Assembly (NCBI RefSeq): GCF_030817275.1
Contig: NZ_JAUSZD010000002.1
Span: forward strand, 1,550,001-1,614,000
DNA: 64,000 nucleotides
Source: Paenibacillus sp. V4I7
Lineage (GTDB): Bacteria; Bacillota; Bacilli; Paenibacillales; NBRC-103111
Reading direction: 5' to 3'
The notes under the pieces are model-generated. The model saw only the letters and a program-made list of their open reading frames with translations. It was not told where the DNA came from and did not search any database. Below are positions 27,551 to 37,193 of this stretch, in pieces (the first letter of the stretch is position 1; each line of letters starts with the position of its first letter). The translations under genes and the position numbers were made by a program.

Positions 27551-28644
27551 GTTGACCCGACCTTATTATTATTTTTTATCAGGAAGGATATCATCCACAA
27601 CAAAATTGGAATTGCTGCAATCATAATCAGGTATCCATATTCAAACCATTTACTGAATGGATCTAAATTTTCCAATTTGGATAGATACCAAGCAAATAGA
27701 TAGATAAGAACCGCACTGATCCATACCATCTTTCGATAAGAACTTTGACTTGCAGTTAGACTTTTTCCGGCTATGCATAGGTAAGAAACGATGGTGGAGG
27801 TCATTGGAATAATCCAAATCGTCAAAAAGATCAGATCTAAGCGGTCAAACAGTTGATAAGTTAATCCTTTAAAAATAAACAAAACGGGTTCATTCACCTG
27901 TTGTAACGCTTTAGGACTAAATCCGATCAGGCAAATGAATACAAAATACGTATAAAATAAGGTAACAAAGCAATTTGCTAATGAGATTACACTAAGCAAA
28001 CCTCTGGGACTTTTTTGTACGTGGGCGGAGAAATAGAGGATCACCTCAAAACCGAGCATTGAAAAAAAAGTGCTTTCACTTCCCTTGAAAATTTGCGCAC
28101 CACCTGATTCACCTATTGGCAAAATGTTAGAAAAGTGCATGTCATTCGAAAAGGTTAAAAAACTGATCAGGAGCAACAAAGCGAATAGTACGGAAGTTAA
28201 TACAAAAAATCTTGCAATGACGCGCAAATTTTCCGTAGCCAGATAAACACTGGTCCCTATGATGAGCAAAAGTAGAACCCAACCAGGAGTAAGTGAGAGC
28301 ATCCAAGTATGAACTAATTGAATATAGAGTGTACTCGCATATCCAGCTATAACAATAAAAAAAACATAATAAAGGAGGTTTAGAGCTTTACCCATATAAG
28401 GTCCAAGCATTCGAACCGTAATTTCTCTTAAGGTGTGATTTGGAAATTTTTTGAGCAGATGCCAGTACACGAAAAGCAATAGCTGAATGACGACCCCTGC
28501 GATAAGAACCGAGATCCAGGCATCTCCCTTAGCTGTGCTCTGAATTTTCGAAGGCAAGGATAAGAGACCTATTCCAATTTGCGTCTTGATGATCAAAAAA
28601 AACAATTGGAATCTGCTTATCGTAGGATTCAAGAGCGTTTCCAC
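27547..28644 (-). CDS. GerB-family spore germination permease
   Basis: The product has 365 residues with about ten hydrophobic segments, a member of the amino acid-permease-like endospore germination (GerAB) family. It begins with SRFQLFFLIIKTQIGIGLLSLP, the typical first transmembrane helix. It is thought to bind the germinant. It overlaps gerA by 16 bases and gerC by 4, showing tight translational coupling. Confidence 0.92.
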   Translation of the reverse strand: METLLNPTISRFQLFFLIIKTQIGIGLLSLPSKIQSTAKGDAWISVLIAGVVIQLLLFVYWHLLKKFPNHTLREITVRMLGPYMGKALNLLYYVFFIVIAGYASTLYIQLVHTWMLSLTPGWVLLLLIIGTSVYLATENLRVIARFFVLTSVLFALLLLISFLTFSNDMHFSNILPIGESGGAQIFKGSESTFFSMLGFEVILYFSAHVQKSPRGLLSVISLANCFVTLFYTYFVFICLIGFSPKALQQVNEPVLFIFKGLTYQLFDRLDLIFLTIWIIPMTSTIVSYLCIAGKSLTASQSSYRKMVWISAVLIYLFAWYLSKLENLDPFSKWFEYGYLIMIAAIPILLWMISFLIKNNNKVGST

Positions 28645-30128
28645 CTCACGAAGAATGACTGTTTACTGTGGCCGGGTTCTGCATTTTGTGGGACTTTATT
28701 GAACCTCCAAATAGGAAGTCTTAGAAAAATATCTTTTACACCCTCCTTACCATAATAAGGACCAAATGGTTCGAAATAAGGTATCCCTAATGTCTCTATT
28801 TTGCAAAGGTGAATAAAGATGATCATCATCACGATGGAAATTCCAAAAAAACCAAACAAAGATGCGGCAAGCATTGTCGGAAACCCTAAAATTCTCAAGC
28901 TGGTGCCTAACTCGTTTAGCGGAGTTACAAAAGATGCAATCGCCGTCAATCCGATGACAACGATCATTGTATGAGAAACTAAATGGGCTTCCACTACGGC
29001 TGTGCCAATAACTAATCCCCCTACAATACCAATCGTTTGGGCAATGGGTGATGGCAACCGGATTGCAGCCTCTTTCAGCAATTCAAGAATGATTTGCATG
29101 ACGATCGCCTCCAAGATAGGGGGTAATGGAACGTATGTTAATGAAACCTTTACGGAATATAGAATTCCGATCGGAAGCACTTCGGAATTGTACGACACGG
29201 TAGCAATATAGATCGCGGGTAAAGAAATGGCCAAAATGAAACTAATTAATCGAATCAACCGAAAAAATGATCCTGTGGTCCATCGGTTGTTGTAATCATC
29301 AGGAGATTGATAAAATGCAAAAAAAGTGATGGGAAGAACCAAAACACTGGGGCTGCCGTCAACGAGAATATTAATTTTTCCTTCCATTAAATAAGAAACA
29401 GCTCGATCCGGCCGTTCGGTCTGAATGGATTGAGGAAAAGGCGAAAATGGGTGCTCTTCGATCATCTCGTTGATATTACCAACGGAATACAAATAATCAA
29501 GATCGATAGTCTTAATCCTTTTCTCACATTCTTCAACGATAGTTGGAGCAGCTATGTTATCCATATAAATCATAGCTACCTTCGTATTCGTAACATTGCC
29601 TAAAGTAAAGTACTTTACCTTCAATTTAGGACTTTTGATTCGATTGCGGAGTAAATAAATATTCGTGCTTAAACTTTCTATAAAGCCTTCATGCGATCCC
29701 TGAATGATTTGTTCACCTTTGGGTTCTTCGATAGATCGGCCTTGTGATAGCGCAGCTAGCATCATGATCGCGGCTGAATCATTCTCGATGACCATCATGC
29801 AAAAACCATTCATTAATAATTTTCCTATTTGAAGAACATCGGAAGATTTCGTGACTTCGGTTGAAGTCACGATTTGTTCAACAACGCCTGAGTTTGTTTC
29901 CAACAAAGGCTTAATAATATTGGATTGAATGAACTCGGCCTTTACAAGGGATTCAACGTATAGCAATGCGCAAGATTGATTGTTAAATACGAGCTTATGA
30001 ATTTTTAGGTCCTCAGTATGTGATAAATGTTCCCCAATCTGAGCAATTTTCAGTTCGATATCTCCAGACTCTAACTGGATTGTCTCTGTTTCCGTGGGTG
30101 TTTGGATTCTATTTTTAAAGTGTTTCAT
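28629..30128 (-). CDS. GerA-family spore germination protein
   Basis: The product has 499 residues: a soluble N-terminal half (two subdomains, to about residue 240) with the family motif PFSPFPQSIQTERPDRAVSYLMEGK, and a C-terminal membrane domain with the PPLPPILEAIVMQIILELLKEA signature. It is the A subunit of a germinant receptor. First gene of the operon; GGCGGGGTGA precedes the ATG. Expression would be expected in the forespore, but I could not place a sigma-G promoter with confidence. Confidence 0.93.
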   Translation of the reverse strand: MKHFKNRIQTPTETETIQLESGDIELKIAQIGEHLSHTEDLKIHKLVFNNQSCALLYVESLVKAEFIQSNIIKPLLETNSGVVEQIVTSTEVTKSSDVLQIGKLLMNGFCMMVIENDSAAIMMLAALSQGRSIEEPKGEQIIQGSHEGFIESLSTNIYLLRNRIKSPKLKVKYFTLGNVTNTKVAMIYMDNIAAPTIVEECEKRIKTIDLDYLYSVGNINEMIEEHPFSPFPQSIQTERPDRAVSYLMEGKINILVDGSPSVLVLPITFFAFYQSPDDYNNRWTTGSFFRLIRLISFILAISLPAIYIATVSYNSEVLPIGILYSVKVSLTYVPLPPILEAIVMQIILELLKEAAIRLPSPIAQTIGIVGGLVIGTAVVEAHLVSHTMIVVIGLTAIASFVTPLNELGTSLRILGFPTMLAASLFGFFGISIVMMIIFIHLCKIETLGIPYFEPFGPYYGKEGVKDIFLRLPIWRFNKVPQNAEPGHSKQSFFVRWKRS

Positions 30129-30338
30129 GTCACTATCACCCCGCCGTTAATAATCATTACCTATTATTAACAACTACGCTCGTAATTATTTTCATAAATA
30201 TGGGGTAATGCGGAAAATATCGTAAAGGTTGTTGAAGTCATGATAGGTGAGATAGAATAAAACAACAAGGAAGCGGTTTTCTCTGAAGTTTAGGAGTAAA
30301 GCGGCTTCTTTTTTAAGATAGGGGGAGGTGATTAGACA

Positions 30339-31532
30339 ATGAAATTGGATACGGCCCAAGCTTCCTTTTCGCAACTTCTCATTTCTGGGACGTTAATCCA
30401 TGAAGCGGATTTTGATGAAATGCGTGAGCGGCTTGGCATCAAACCGCGGCCCCAAGTCGTTATCGTTTTATCCATCGACCGTTATACCGATTTGGCTTTA
30501 GACAAGTCATTGCAATGGAGTATTGAGATCGGGCAGGTGCTGGTGGAAGCGATCTTTGAGAGTATCACCTTGCCATTCCTGTGGGTATGGGTAGGAGAAG
30601 GCGTATTAGCTGTATTATTGGAACTCCAATCGGTTCAACCCATAGAACCGTCCTATAAGCAAGTTACGTATGGCATGGTCCGGAAAATTCAAAACTTCGT
30701 AGATGCGAAGGGCTTTTCTGTCTCAGCTGGAATAGGCACCTATTACGAAGATCCTTACAAGCTTCATCTTTCCTACAGCGAAGCCAAAGAATCATTGATC
30801 GACCGTTTCTTTCAAGGAAACCGGATGATTTTTCAATATGAAGGACAAAGAAGCATTCAGGAAGAACGTGCAAAGCCGGTGACCCACGAAGAGAAAATCG
30901 AATTGCTGTCACGTGTCCGAATCGGCGATGAAGAAGGTTCGATTGCTTATTTGGTCGAGTTATTAGAAAGTCTTTCCCGATCGTATAAGCACAATATTGA
31001 TCTATTTAAGTCAGAAGCCTATGATCTAGTACTCTCTTTGTCAAGAATGGTTGTCGACTTAGGCGGTAATGCTTCTGAAATTTTATCTGAAAATGCAAGA
31101 ATGCTTCAAGACTTGTACAGTACCATTCGGTATGACAAATTTGTTAAAAAGCTGTGCGCATACTGGAGGAAGCTAGCCAAGCAAGTGTCGGACGATCATG
31201 CCCTAGAGGTGTCCCCTATTGTGCGATCCGCCATTGTCTATATAAGAGAGCATCATCAAGACAGAATGTTATTAAAAGAAATTGCCCAGCATTGTTACTT
31301 GAGCACCCATTATTTTGCCCATGTATTCAAGAAAGAAGCGGGAGTAAGCTTTGTCGACTTTCTAAATAAGGTTCGTATTGAGAAGGCGGTTTATTTCTTA
31401 GAGAAAACGGAATTAACCATGCAAGAGATTGCAGCGAGAGTCGGTTTTCAGGATGCGAACTATTTTGCAAGGAAATTTAAAATGATTATGGGGTGCAGTC
31501 CGACGGACTATCGGTCATCAGCCCAGTGCTAG
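30339..31532 (+). CDS. AraC-type regulator without receiver domain, upstream of hut genes
   Basis: The product has 397 residues. The N-terminal 260 resemble the central region of YesN-type regulators, including a degenerate nucleotide-cyclase-like stretch (VVIVLSIDRYTDLAL, GFSVSAGIGTYYEDPYKLHLSYSEA), but there is no phosphoacceptor domain. The last 100 are an AraC double helix-turn-helix (LLKEIAQHCYLSTHYFAHVFKKEAG, VGFQDANYFARKFKMIMG). AGGGGGAGGTGATT precedes ATG 30339. It is followed by a terminator and then hutG-hutU-hutI, so it is a candidate histidine-catabolism regulator by position only. A T-tailed hairpin-like sequence (about 30270-30316) lies in its leader. Confidence 0.8.
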   Translation: MKLDTAQASFSQLLISGTLIHEADFDEMRERLGIKPRPQVVIVLSIDRYTDLALDKSLQWSIEIGQVLVEAIFESITLPFLWVWVGEGVLAVLLELQSVQPIEPSYKQVTYGMVRKIQNFVDAKGFSVSAGIGTYYEDPYKLHLSYSEAKESLIDRFFQGNRMIFQYEGQRSIQEERAKPVTHEEKIELLSRVRIGDEEGSIAYLVELLESLSRSYKHNIDLFKSEAYDLVLSLSRMVVDLGGNASEILSENARMLQDLYSTIRYDKFVKKLCAYWRKLAKQVSDDHALEVSPIVRSAIVYIREHHQDRMLLKEIAQHCYLSTHYFAHVFKKEAGVSFVDFLNKVRIEKAVYFLEKTELTMQEIAARVGFQDANYFARKFKMIMGCSPTDYRSSAQC

Positions 31533-31553
31533 TGTTATAGGAATAATCACTTT

Positions 31554-31582
31554 AAGCCAACCCTATTAGGGGTTGGCTTTTA
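31554..31582 (+). terminator. Terminator between the AraC-type gene and hutG
   Basis: AAGCCAACCC pairs with GGGTTGGCTT, followed by TTAAGCGTTTT. It separates the regulator from the hut genes, which therefore need their own promoter in 31585-31725. Confidence 0.8.
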
Positions 31583-31737
31583 AGCGTTTTCATAAGAATG
31601 ATCCGTTTAAGGTTAAACCGTAATATTGTGCTACCTTTCCGCAAATTCGGCTAGATTCAGATGCTCCTATTTTAAGTATGATGGAGTCATAAGAACAAAC
31701 AAACATTGTTTCATCAACCTACAGGAGGGAAGCAGCT

Positions 31738-32730
31738 TTGAGACAAATTGAACTGCTGAATCCGCCAGAATTCGTACGAAACTCCAATTGGCGGGATCGA
31801 TTCGAGACCAAGGTATCCCAGTGGTTGACCCCTTGGGAAGGCGAGGAAGAAGTCCAAGTCGGTTTCATCGGTGTTCCGCTTTCTAAAACGTCGATCAGTA
31901 TTTCAGGCGCTTCGATGACACCGAATGCATTACGGGAACTATTTACAAATGTTACAACATACAGTATCGACCACGGTGTCGATTTGCAGGAATTACATGC
32001 ACGTGATCTAGGTGATATTCAGATGCATGTGACGGATCTGCTGCGCTGTCATGCCAATATCGAACAAGGGCTGAAGAACATTTATGCCGCAATGCCTCAT
32101 TTGTTTCCGATTATTGCTGGCGGCGATCATTCTATCACTTGCCCCTCAGTGAAAGCGATTAAGCACCATGTCGGTGGTAAGGTGGGGATCGTTCAACTAG
32201 ACTCCCACATGGATGTCCGGAATCTGGAGGACGGTGGTCCTTCCAACGGAACGCCAATTCGCGGGTTGATCGAATCGGGCACGGTTGAAGGCCGCCATAT
32301 TGCACAAATCGGACTTCACAGCTTCGCCAATTCAAGAGCGTACCATGAATATGCCATGGCGCAAGGAATCACCCAATATACAGCGCGACAAGTTGCCAAG
32401 AATGGGATCGAATCCTTGGTGAAACAGGCGCTGGAGGTTGCCGGTGACGGGACGGATGCTATCTATGTAACCGTTGACATGGATGTATTGGATCAAGCTT
32501 ATGCACCAGGTGTGCCAGCGCTCGTTCCAGCCGGAATGACCTCATGGCAGCTGTTGGAAGCCGTATTCCTATTAGGGCAGCATCCTAAGGTACGAGGCTT
32601 TGATATTGTTTGTGTAGATCCAATGCAAGACCCCCGCAGAGCGACGGTTAGGACTGCCTTGCATGTCATATTGACTTTCTTGACGGGATATATGAAACGA
32701 AATGAATTCGAACACAACATAGAGGAGTGA
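31738..32730 (+). CDS. hutG: Formimidoylglutamase (arginase/agmatinase family)
   Basis: A 330-residue ureohydrolase with all manganese-binding motifs: GGDHS, DSHMD and DMDVLD. Beside hutU and hutI it is best read as the enzyme that splits N-formimidoyl-glutamate to glutamate and formamide, the last histidine-degradation step, in the cytoplasm. It starts with TTG at 31738, preceded by ACAGGAGGGA at good spacing. The gap to hutU is 6 bases. An agmatinase cannot be excluded from motifs alone, but the context is strong. Confidence 0.85.
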   Translation: MRQIELLNPPEFVRNSNWRDRFETKVSQWLTPWEGEEEVQVGFIGVPLSKTSISISGASMTPNALRELFTNVTTYSIDHGVDLQELHARDLGDIQMHVTDLLRCHANIEQGLKNIYAAMPHLFPIIAGGDHSITCPSVKAIKHHVGGKVGIVQLDSHMDVRNLEDGGPSNGTPIRGLIESGTVEGRHIAQIGLHSFANSRAYHEYAMAQGITQYTARQVAKNGIESLVKQALEVAGDGTDAIYVTVDMDVLDQAYAPGVPALVPAGMTSWQLLEAVFLLGQHPKVRGFDIVCVDPMQDPRRATVRTALHVILTFLTGYMKRNEFEHNIEE

Positions 32731-32736
32731 CTATTC

Positions 32737-34401
32737 ATGGAACAATCAACCAAACGTACGATTCGAGCAGCGCACGGAACGAAGCTAACAGCAAAAGGTT
32801 GGCAGCAGGAAGCTGTCCTGCGTATGTTGATGAACAATCTGGACCCTGACGTAGCAGAACGTCCGGAAGATCTCGTCGTTTACGGCGGAATCGGCAAGGC
32901 TGCACGGAACTGGGAGTCTTATGACAAGATCGTAGAATGTTTAACAAACCTGGAAGCGGATGAAACCCTGCTAGTACAATCCGGGAAACCGGTTGGTGTA
33001 TTCAGAACACATTCGCATGCGCCGCGGGTTCTCATCTCCAACTCGGTCATTGTTCCGGCCTATGCCAACTGGGAGACGTTTCATGAACTTGATAAACAGG
33101 GACTTATGATGTACGGACAAATGACGGCTGGCAGCTGGATTTATATCGGTACGCAAGGCATCTTGCAAGGGACCTATGAGACTTTCGCTGAGGCAGCTAG
33201 GCAGCGTTCGGGAGGCACATTAAGAGGTACCTTGACATTAACGGCTGGACTTGGCGGTATGGGCGGTGCTCAACCACTCGCCGTAACGATGAATGATGGC
33301 GTGGTCATCGGTGTAGATGTAGATCCAACCCGTATTCAACGCAGAATCGACACTCGTTATTGTGACGTCATGGTTTACGATCTGGATGAAGCGTTGAAGC
33401 TTGCGAACGAAGCGAAAGCTGAGGGGAAAGCGCTCGCTATTGGGCTAGTAGGAAACGCTGCAGAGGTTTTCGCAGAATTTGTGAAACGGGGAATCGTGCC
33501 TGATTTCGTAACTGATCAAACCTCGGCCCACGATCCGCTTAACGGATATGTGCCGGTCGGTTATTCATTGGAAGCTGCGGCTGACTTGCGTAAAAACGAT
33601 CCGACGCAGTATGTGAAGCTGTCCAAAAAGTCGATGGCTGCGCATGTGCAGGCGATGCTTGATCTTCAAAAACTGGGGTCAACCGTATTTGATTACGGCA
33701 ACAACATCCGCCAAGTGGCTCTTGATGAAGGGGTTAAGGATGCCTTTAACTTCCCTGGTTTTGTTCCGGCTTACATTCGTCCGCTCTTCTGTGAGGGAAA
33801 AGGACCGTTCCGTTGGGCGGCATTGTCCGGTAATCCGGAAGATATCTACAAAACCGATGAACTTGCTTTGAAACTGTTCCCAGAAAATGCGCATCTGCGT
33901 AAATGGATCGAATTAGCAAGAGAAAAAGTCGCATTCCAAGGTTTGCCAGCTCGTATTTGCTGGTTGGGGTATGGGGAACGGGCCAAGATGGGGCTAGCTA
34001 TTAACGAAATGGTGCGCACTGGAGAATTATCCGCGCCGATCGTCATCGGACGTGATCATCTGGATTGCGGGTCCGTGGCTTCTCCAAACCGTGAGACCGA
34101 GTCCATGAAAGACGGCAGTGATGTTGTCGGTGACTGGGCCATATTGAATGCGCTTGTGAATACAGCATCAGGTGCAAGCTGGGTTTCCGTCCATCATGGC
34201 GGCGGCGTAGGCATGGGGTACTCGCTGCACGCAGGTATGGTCGTAGTTGCGGACGGTTCCAAAGAAGCAGACGAAAGATTAGCCCGCGTCTTGAACACGG
34301 ACCCTGGAATGGGCGTCATCCGTCATGCTGATGCCGGTTATGAGATTGCCATTGAAACGGCGAAGGAACGCGGCGTTCGCGTACCGATGATGGGCATTTA
34401 A
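32737..34401 (+). CDS. hutU: Urocanate hydratase
   Basis: The product has 554 residues, the standard length, and is clearly urocanase throughout ([46 protein letters not shown]). It adds water to urocanate with NAD+ as tightly bound cofactor to give imidazolonepropionate. The GFRTHSHAP-type and YGNNIR motifs are present. Second gene of the hut operon; GAGGAGTG precedes the ATG. Confidence 0.97.
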   Translation: MEQSTKRTIRAAHGTKLTAKGWQQEAVLRMLMNNLDPDVAERPEDLVVYGGIGKAARNWESYDKIVECLTNLEADETLLVQSGKPVGVFRTHSHAPRVLISNSVIVPAYANWETFHELDKQGLMMYGQMTAGSWIYIGTQGILQGTYETFAEAARQRSGGTLRGTLTLTAGLGGMGGAQPLAVTMNDGVVIGVDVDPTRIQRRIDTRYCDVMVYDLDEALKLANEAKAEGKALAIGLVGNAAEVFAEFVKRGIVPDFVTDQTSAHDPLNGYVPVGYSLEAAADLRKNDPTQYVKLSKKSMAAHVQAMLDLQKLGSTVFDYGNNIRQVALDEGVKDAFNFPGFVPAYIRPLFCEGKGPFRWAALSGNPEDIYKTDELALKLFPENAHLRKWIELAREKVAFQGLPARICWLGYGERAKMGLAINEMVRTGELSAPIVIGRDHLDCGSVASPNRETESMKDGSDVVGDWAILNALVNTASGASWVSVHHGGGVGMGYSLHAGMVVVADGSKEADERLARVLNTDPGMGVIRHADAGYEIAIETAKERGVRVPMMGI

Positions 34402-34439
34402 TCAGTAATGAATATATAAAATGAATGATGATAACTCGC

Positions 34440-34462
34440 AGCAAGCCCAATCGGGCTTGCTG
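34440..34462 (+). other. Stem-loop between hutU and hutI
   Basis: AGCAAGCCC pairs with GGGCTTGCT around a 4-base loop, followed only by GTATTT. It may act as a weak attenuator or a 3'-end stabiliser inside the operon. Confidence 0.6.
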
Positions 34463-34482
34463 TATTTCGAGGGGGAGAAACG

Positions 34483-35766
34483 ATGGAGAACAATCGAATT
34501 GACCTGCTGATCTATAACATTGGTACCCTGATCACCATGCAAGGAACTCAGGAACCACGCCGAGGCGGTGAAATGTCTGAGGCTGCGGATGTTCGAAGGG
34601 GAGCTGTGGCAATCAGAGACGGTATCATTGTTGCAGCGGGATTGGAAGAAGAAGTTTTGGCTCAAATCGGTGAACTGCCGGTAACTCATAAGTATGATGC
34701 TGAGGGTAAGCTTGTTACCCCTGGACTTATTGATCCTCATACCCATTTGGTTCACGGCGGCTCTCGCGAGAATGAGCTAGCCTTAAAGCTGAAAGGCGCT
34801 TCTTATTTAGAAATTTTAGCTCAAGGCGGCGGAATTCTCAGCACAGTCCGTTCAACCCGTCAGGCTTCGGAAGAAGAGTTGTACGTAAAGGCTAAGAAAA
34901 GCTTGGATACCATGCTTTCTTATGGGGTTACCACAGCAGAAGCCAAGAGTGGATATGGTCTAACCCTGGAGGATGAGCTTAAGCAGCTCAGGGTCACTCG
35001 CAAACTCAATCAGGAACATCCAGTTGATTTGGTATCTACGTTCATGGGTGCTCATATGGTGCCAGAAGAATATAAGGGCAGGTCCCAAGAATTCGTTCAG
35101 CTTATCATTGAAGAAATGCTTCCCGAAGTGAAACGTCAGGGACTTGCTGAATTTTGCGATGTGTTTTGTGAGCATGGCGTATTTTCTGTGGAAGAATCAG
35201 AGCAAATTCTGTTGGCCGCAAAAGCGATGGGCTTCGGCTTGAAGATCCATGCGGACGAAATTGAGCCGATGGGCGGCGCTCAACTTGCCGGCAAACTGGG
35301 CTGCATTTCTGCCGAACATTTGATTGCTGCATCTGATGAAGGATTGGAAGCGATGCAGCGGGCTGGCGTCATTGCCGTCTGTCTGCCCGCCACTTCATTT
35401 AATTTAAGGCTGAAGCATCACGCTCGTGCGCGTAGGATGATAGAAGTGGGACTCCCCGTAGCTTTATCCACGGATTATAACCCGGGTAGTTCGCCAACGG
35501 AATCTATGCAGCTCGTTATGACGCTGGGCTGCCTGAACTTAGGGATGACGCCGGAGGAAGTTCTGACGGCTGTGACCATCAATGCGGCTCACGCGATCGG
35601 AAAAGCGGATACAATTGGCAGTTTGGAAGCGGGCAAACAGGCTGATCTGGTTATTTTCAATGCGGATAACTTGGCCTATCTGCCTTATCACTTTGGGATC
35701 AACCATGTCCATTCCGTATTCAAACAAGGGAAAATGGTGGTCTTGGACGGAAAACGTATTCATTAA
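34483..35766 (+). CDS. hutI: Imidazolonepropionase
   Basis: A 427-residue amidohydrolase with the zinc-binding DPHTHLVHGG motif near residue 85, KIHADEIEPMGGAQLA, and the STDYNPGSSPTESMQ signature. It opens imidazolone-5-propionate to N-formimidoyl-glutamate. GAGGGGGAGAAACG precedes the ATG. It ends the hut operon; hutH (histidine ammonia-lyase) is not in the window, so it must lie elsewhere. Confidence 0.95.
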   Translation: MENNRIDLLIYNIGTLITMQGTQEPRRGGEMSEAADVRRGAVAIRDGIIVAAGLEEEVLAQIGELPVTHKYDAEGKLVTPGLIDPHTHLVHGGSRENELALKLKGASYLEILAQGGGILSTVRSTRQASEEELYVKAKKSLDTMLSYGVTTAEAKSGYGLTLEDELKQLRVTRKLNQEHPVDLVSTFMGAHMVPEEYKGRSQEFVQLIIEEMLPEVKRQGLAEFCDVFCEHGVFSVEESEQILLAAKAMGFGLKIHADEIEPMGGAQLAGKLGCISAEHLIAASDEGLEAMQRAGVIAVCLPATSFNLRLKHHARARRMIEVGLPVALSTDYNPGSSPTESMQLVMTLGCLNLGMTPEEVLTAVTINAAHAIGKADTIGSLEAGKQADLVIFNADNLAYLPYHFGINHVHSVFKQGKMVVLDGKRIH

Positions 35767-35832
35767 ATAGTCTGTACTATGACTCGAGGGGGATCATCAT
35801 GGAAGGGTGATCGTATCTTACTCTGTGCTGCA

Positions 35833-36945
35833 CTATATTCGACTAACCTGATCTTGCACGGCACGCTGCCGCTTTCTTACCCAAGTTATAATGGCTAACA
35901 GGACAGGGATGATTACGGATGGGAGCAGAGAGGAGAAGGGAAGAATTTTAAAGTCGTAGGCCGCCAAATCCATCATCCTTGTATAGCTAAAATAGGCCAA
36001 AACATAGAACAATAGTCCAGTAGGTAAAATAAAAGGTTTCGTCTCTTTGATCTTGAAAACTTGTTTTAACACGACTAAAAAAACGTAATGAAGCACAACA
36101 AGTTCAAATAAAGTGAAAATGGTCCAAATCGCAATGATAAGAATTTCTATCCTTTCCATATATTCTCCGAATTTAACTAATTGAATGGAAGTGAAAAAGG
36201 GAAATGCAGACAATTTGGTTAAATTTATGCCAAGCGCACCAAACGTCAAATAACTTGCCAGCAACAAATAAATGCCTGATAAAGCTACTGCCGCTGCTAA
36301 ACTTATAAATGTTTTTTTTGTATTTTTTACTCTGGATAGAAGAAATCCGAATACAACCGCCTTTCCGAATGGGAAACCGAAAGAGAGCATCCCCCCGTAT
36401 AAGACTTCTGATATTTTGCTTCGAAACATGGGAAGGAAAGGATTGATCTCCACTTCACGCAGAATAAACAAACTAACGATGCAGATTAACAGTATGAAAA
36501 ACGGAAGGATAAGTTGAACAGTACGGACTAAAGTACCCAAACCTAAATAAATGGAATAGGAACTAACCAACACGATGAGTAAAATTAACACGTTAGGAGC
36601 GGTGTATGGAAGGATAGCCGTCGTGTAGAACCAAGCTATGGCACGATAAGCCAATACTCCAATTTCAAGGAAATAGATAAGATAGATGATAAGTGCGAGT
36701 TTGGCAAACCATTTCCCTAACAATTTTTCGCACGTCTCTGCCATACTTAATTGGGGATGCTGCGATTGAACAAAGGTTAGAAGCCATAACATCCCTATTG
36801 CAATGACAATTGCCAGAAGATTTGACATCCATACATCCTGCTCGACCAGCTTCGCTTCGATTAAAAACAAAGTTGAGAATCCTGACAAATAACTGAAACA
36901 GAGAAATCCCAATTGACCATGATTGATTTTTTCCGGATCGGCCAT
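35833..36945 (-). CDS. GerB-family spore germination permease (second ger operon)
   Basis: About 370 residues and about ten transmembrane segments, of the endospore germination permease family. The frame extends upstream to 37128, but the start at 36945 (MADPEKINHGQLGFLCF) follows GGAGG by 7 bases and gives the usual length, so it is preferred. It is the last gene of an operon ordered gerA-gerC-small protein-gerB, unlike the gerA-gerB-gerC order at 26-30 kb. Confidence 0.9.
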   Translation of the reverse strand: MADPEKINHGQLGFLCFSYLSGFSTLFLIEAKLVEQDVWMSNLLAIVIAIGMLWLLTFVQSQHPQLSMAETCEKLLGKWFAKLALIIYLIYFLEIGVLAYRAIAWFYTTAILPYTAPNVLILLIVLVSSYSIYLGLGTLVRTVQLILPFFILLICIVSLFILREVEINPFLPMFRSKISEVLYGGMLSFGFPFGKAVVFGFLLSRVKNTKKTFISLAAAVALSGIYLLLASYLTFGALGINLTKLSAFPFFTSIQLVKFGEYMERIEILIIAIWTIFTLFELVVLHYVFLVVLKQVFKIKETKPFILPTGLLFYVLAYFSYTRMMDLAAYDFKILPFSSLLPSVIIPVLLAIITWVRKRQRAVQDQVSRI

Positions 36946-36947
36946 CC

Positions 36948-37193
36948 TCAATCCTCCATTCGTATTTTTAATAGGTCTATCATGTGATCGGAGATAGGTC
37001 CATAAATAATCTTGCCTAAGGACTCTAAGGTAAGCTTTGAAGAACTCATGAAGGGATTTAAATAGACGATAATAACGAGATAAAACAACAGGAGTACAAT
37101 GGCATCCGTTTTGGCCTGTTGTTTCCATACCCGTATAGATCCCTTCAGCCCCAAATAAATAGCTGCTAAGATGAGAGCGTTATTAAGAAACAT
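36948..37193 (-). CDS. Small two-helix membrane protein in the ger operon
   Basis: The product has 81 residues with two hydrophobic segments (NNALILAAIYLGL and AIVLLLFYLVIIVYL) and a charged tail. It fits exactly between gerC (its start abuts the gerC stop) and gerB (2-base gap), so it is very likely translated. Comparable small membrane proteins are encoded in some Bacillus ger operons (GerD subunit type), but I cannot assign it to that family by sequence. Confidence 0.65.
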   Translation of the reverse strand: MFLNNALILAAIYLGLKGSIRVWKQQAKTDAIVLLLFYLVIIVYLNPFMSSSKLTLESLGKIIYGPISDHMIDLLKIRMED

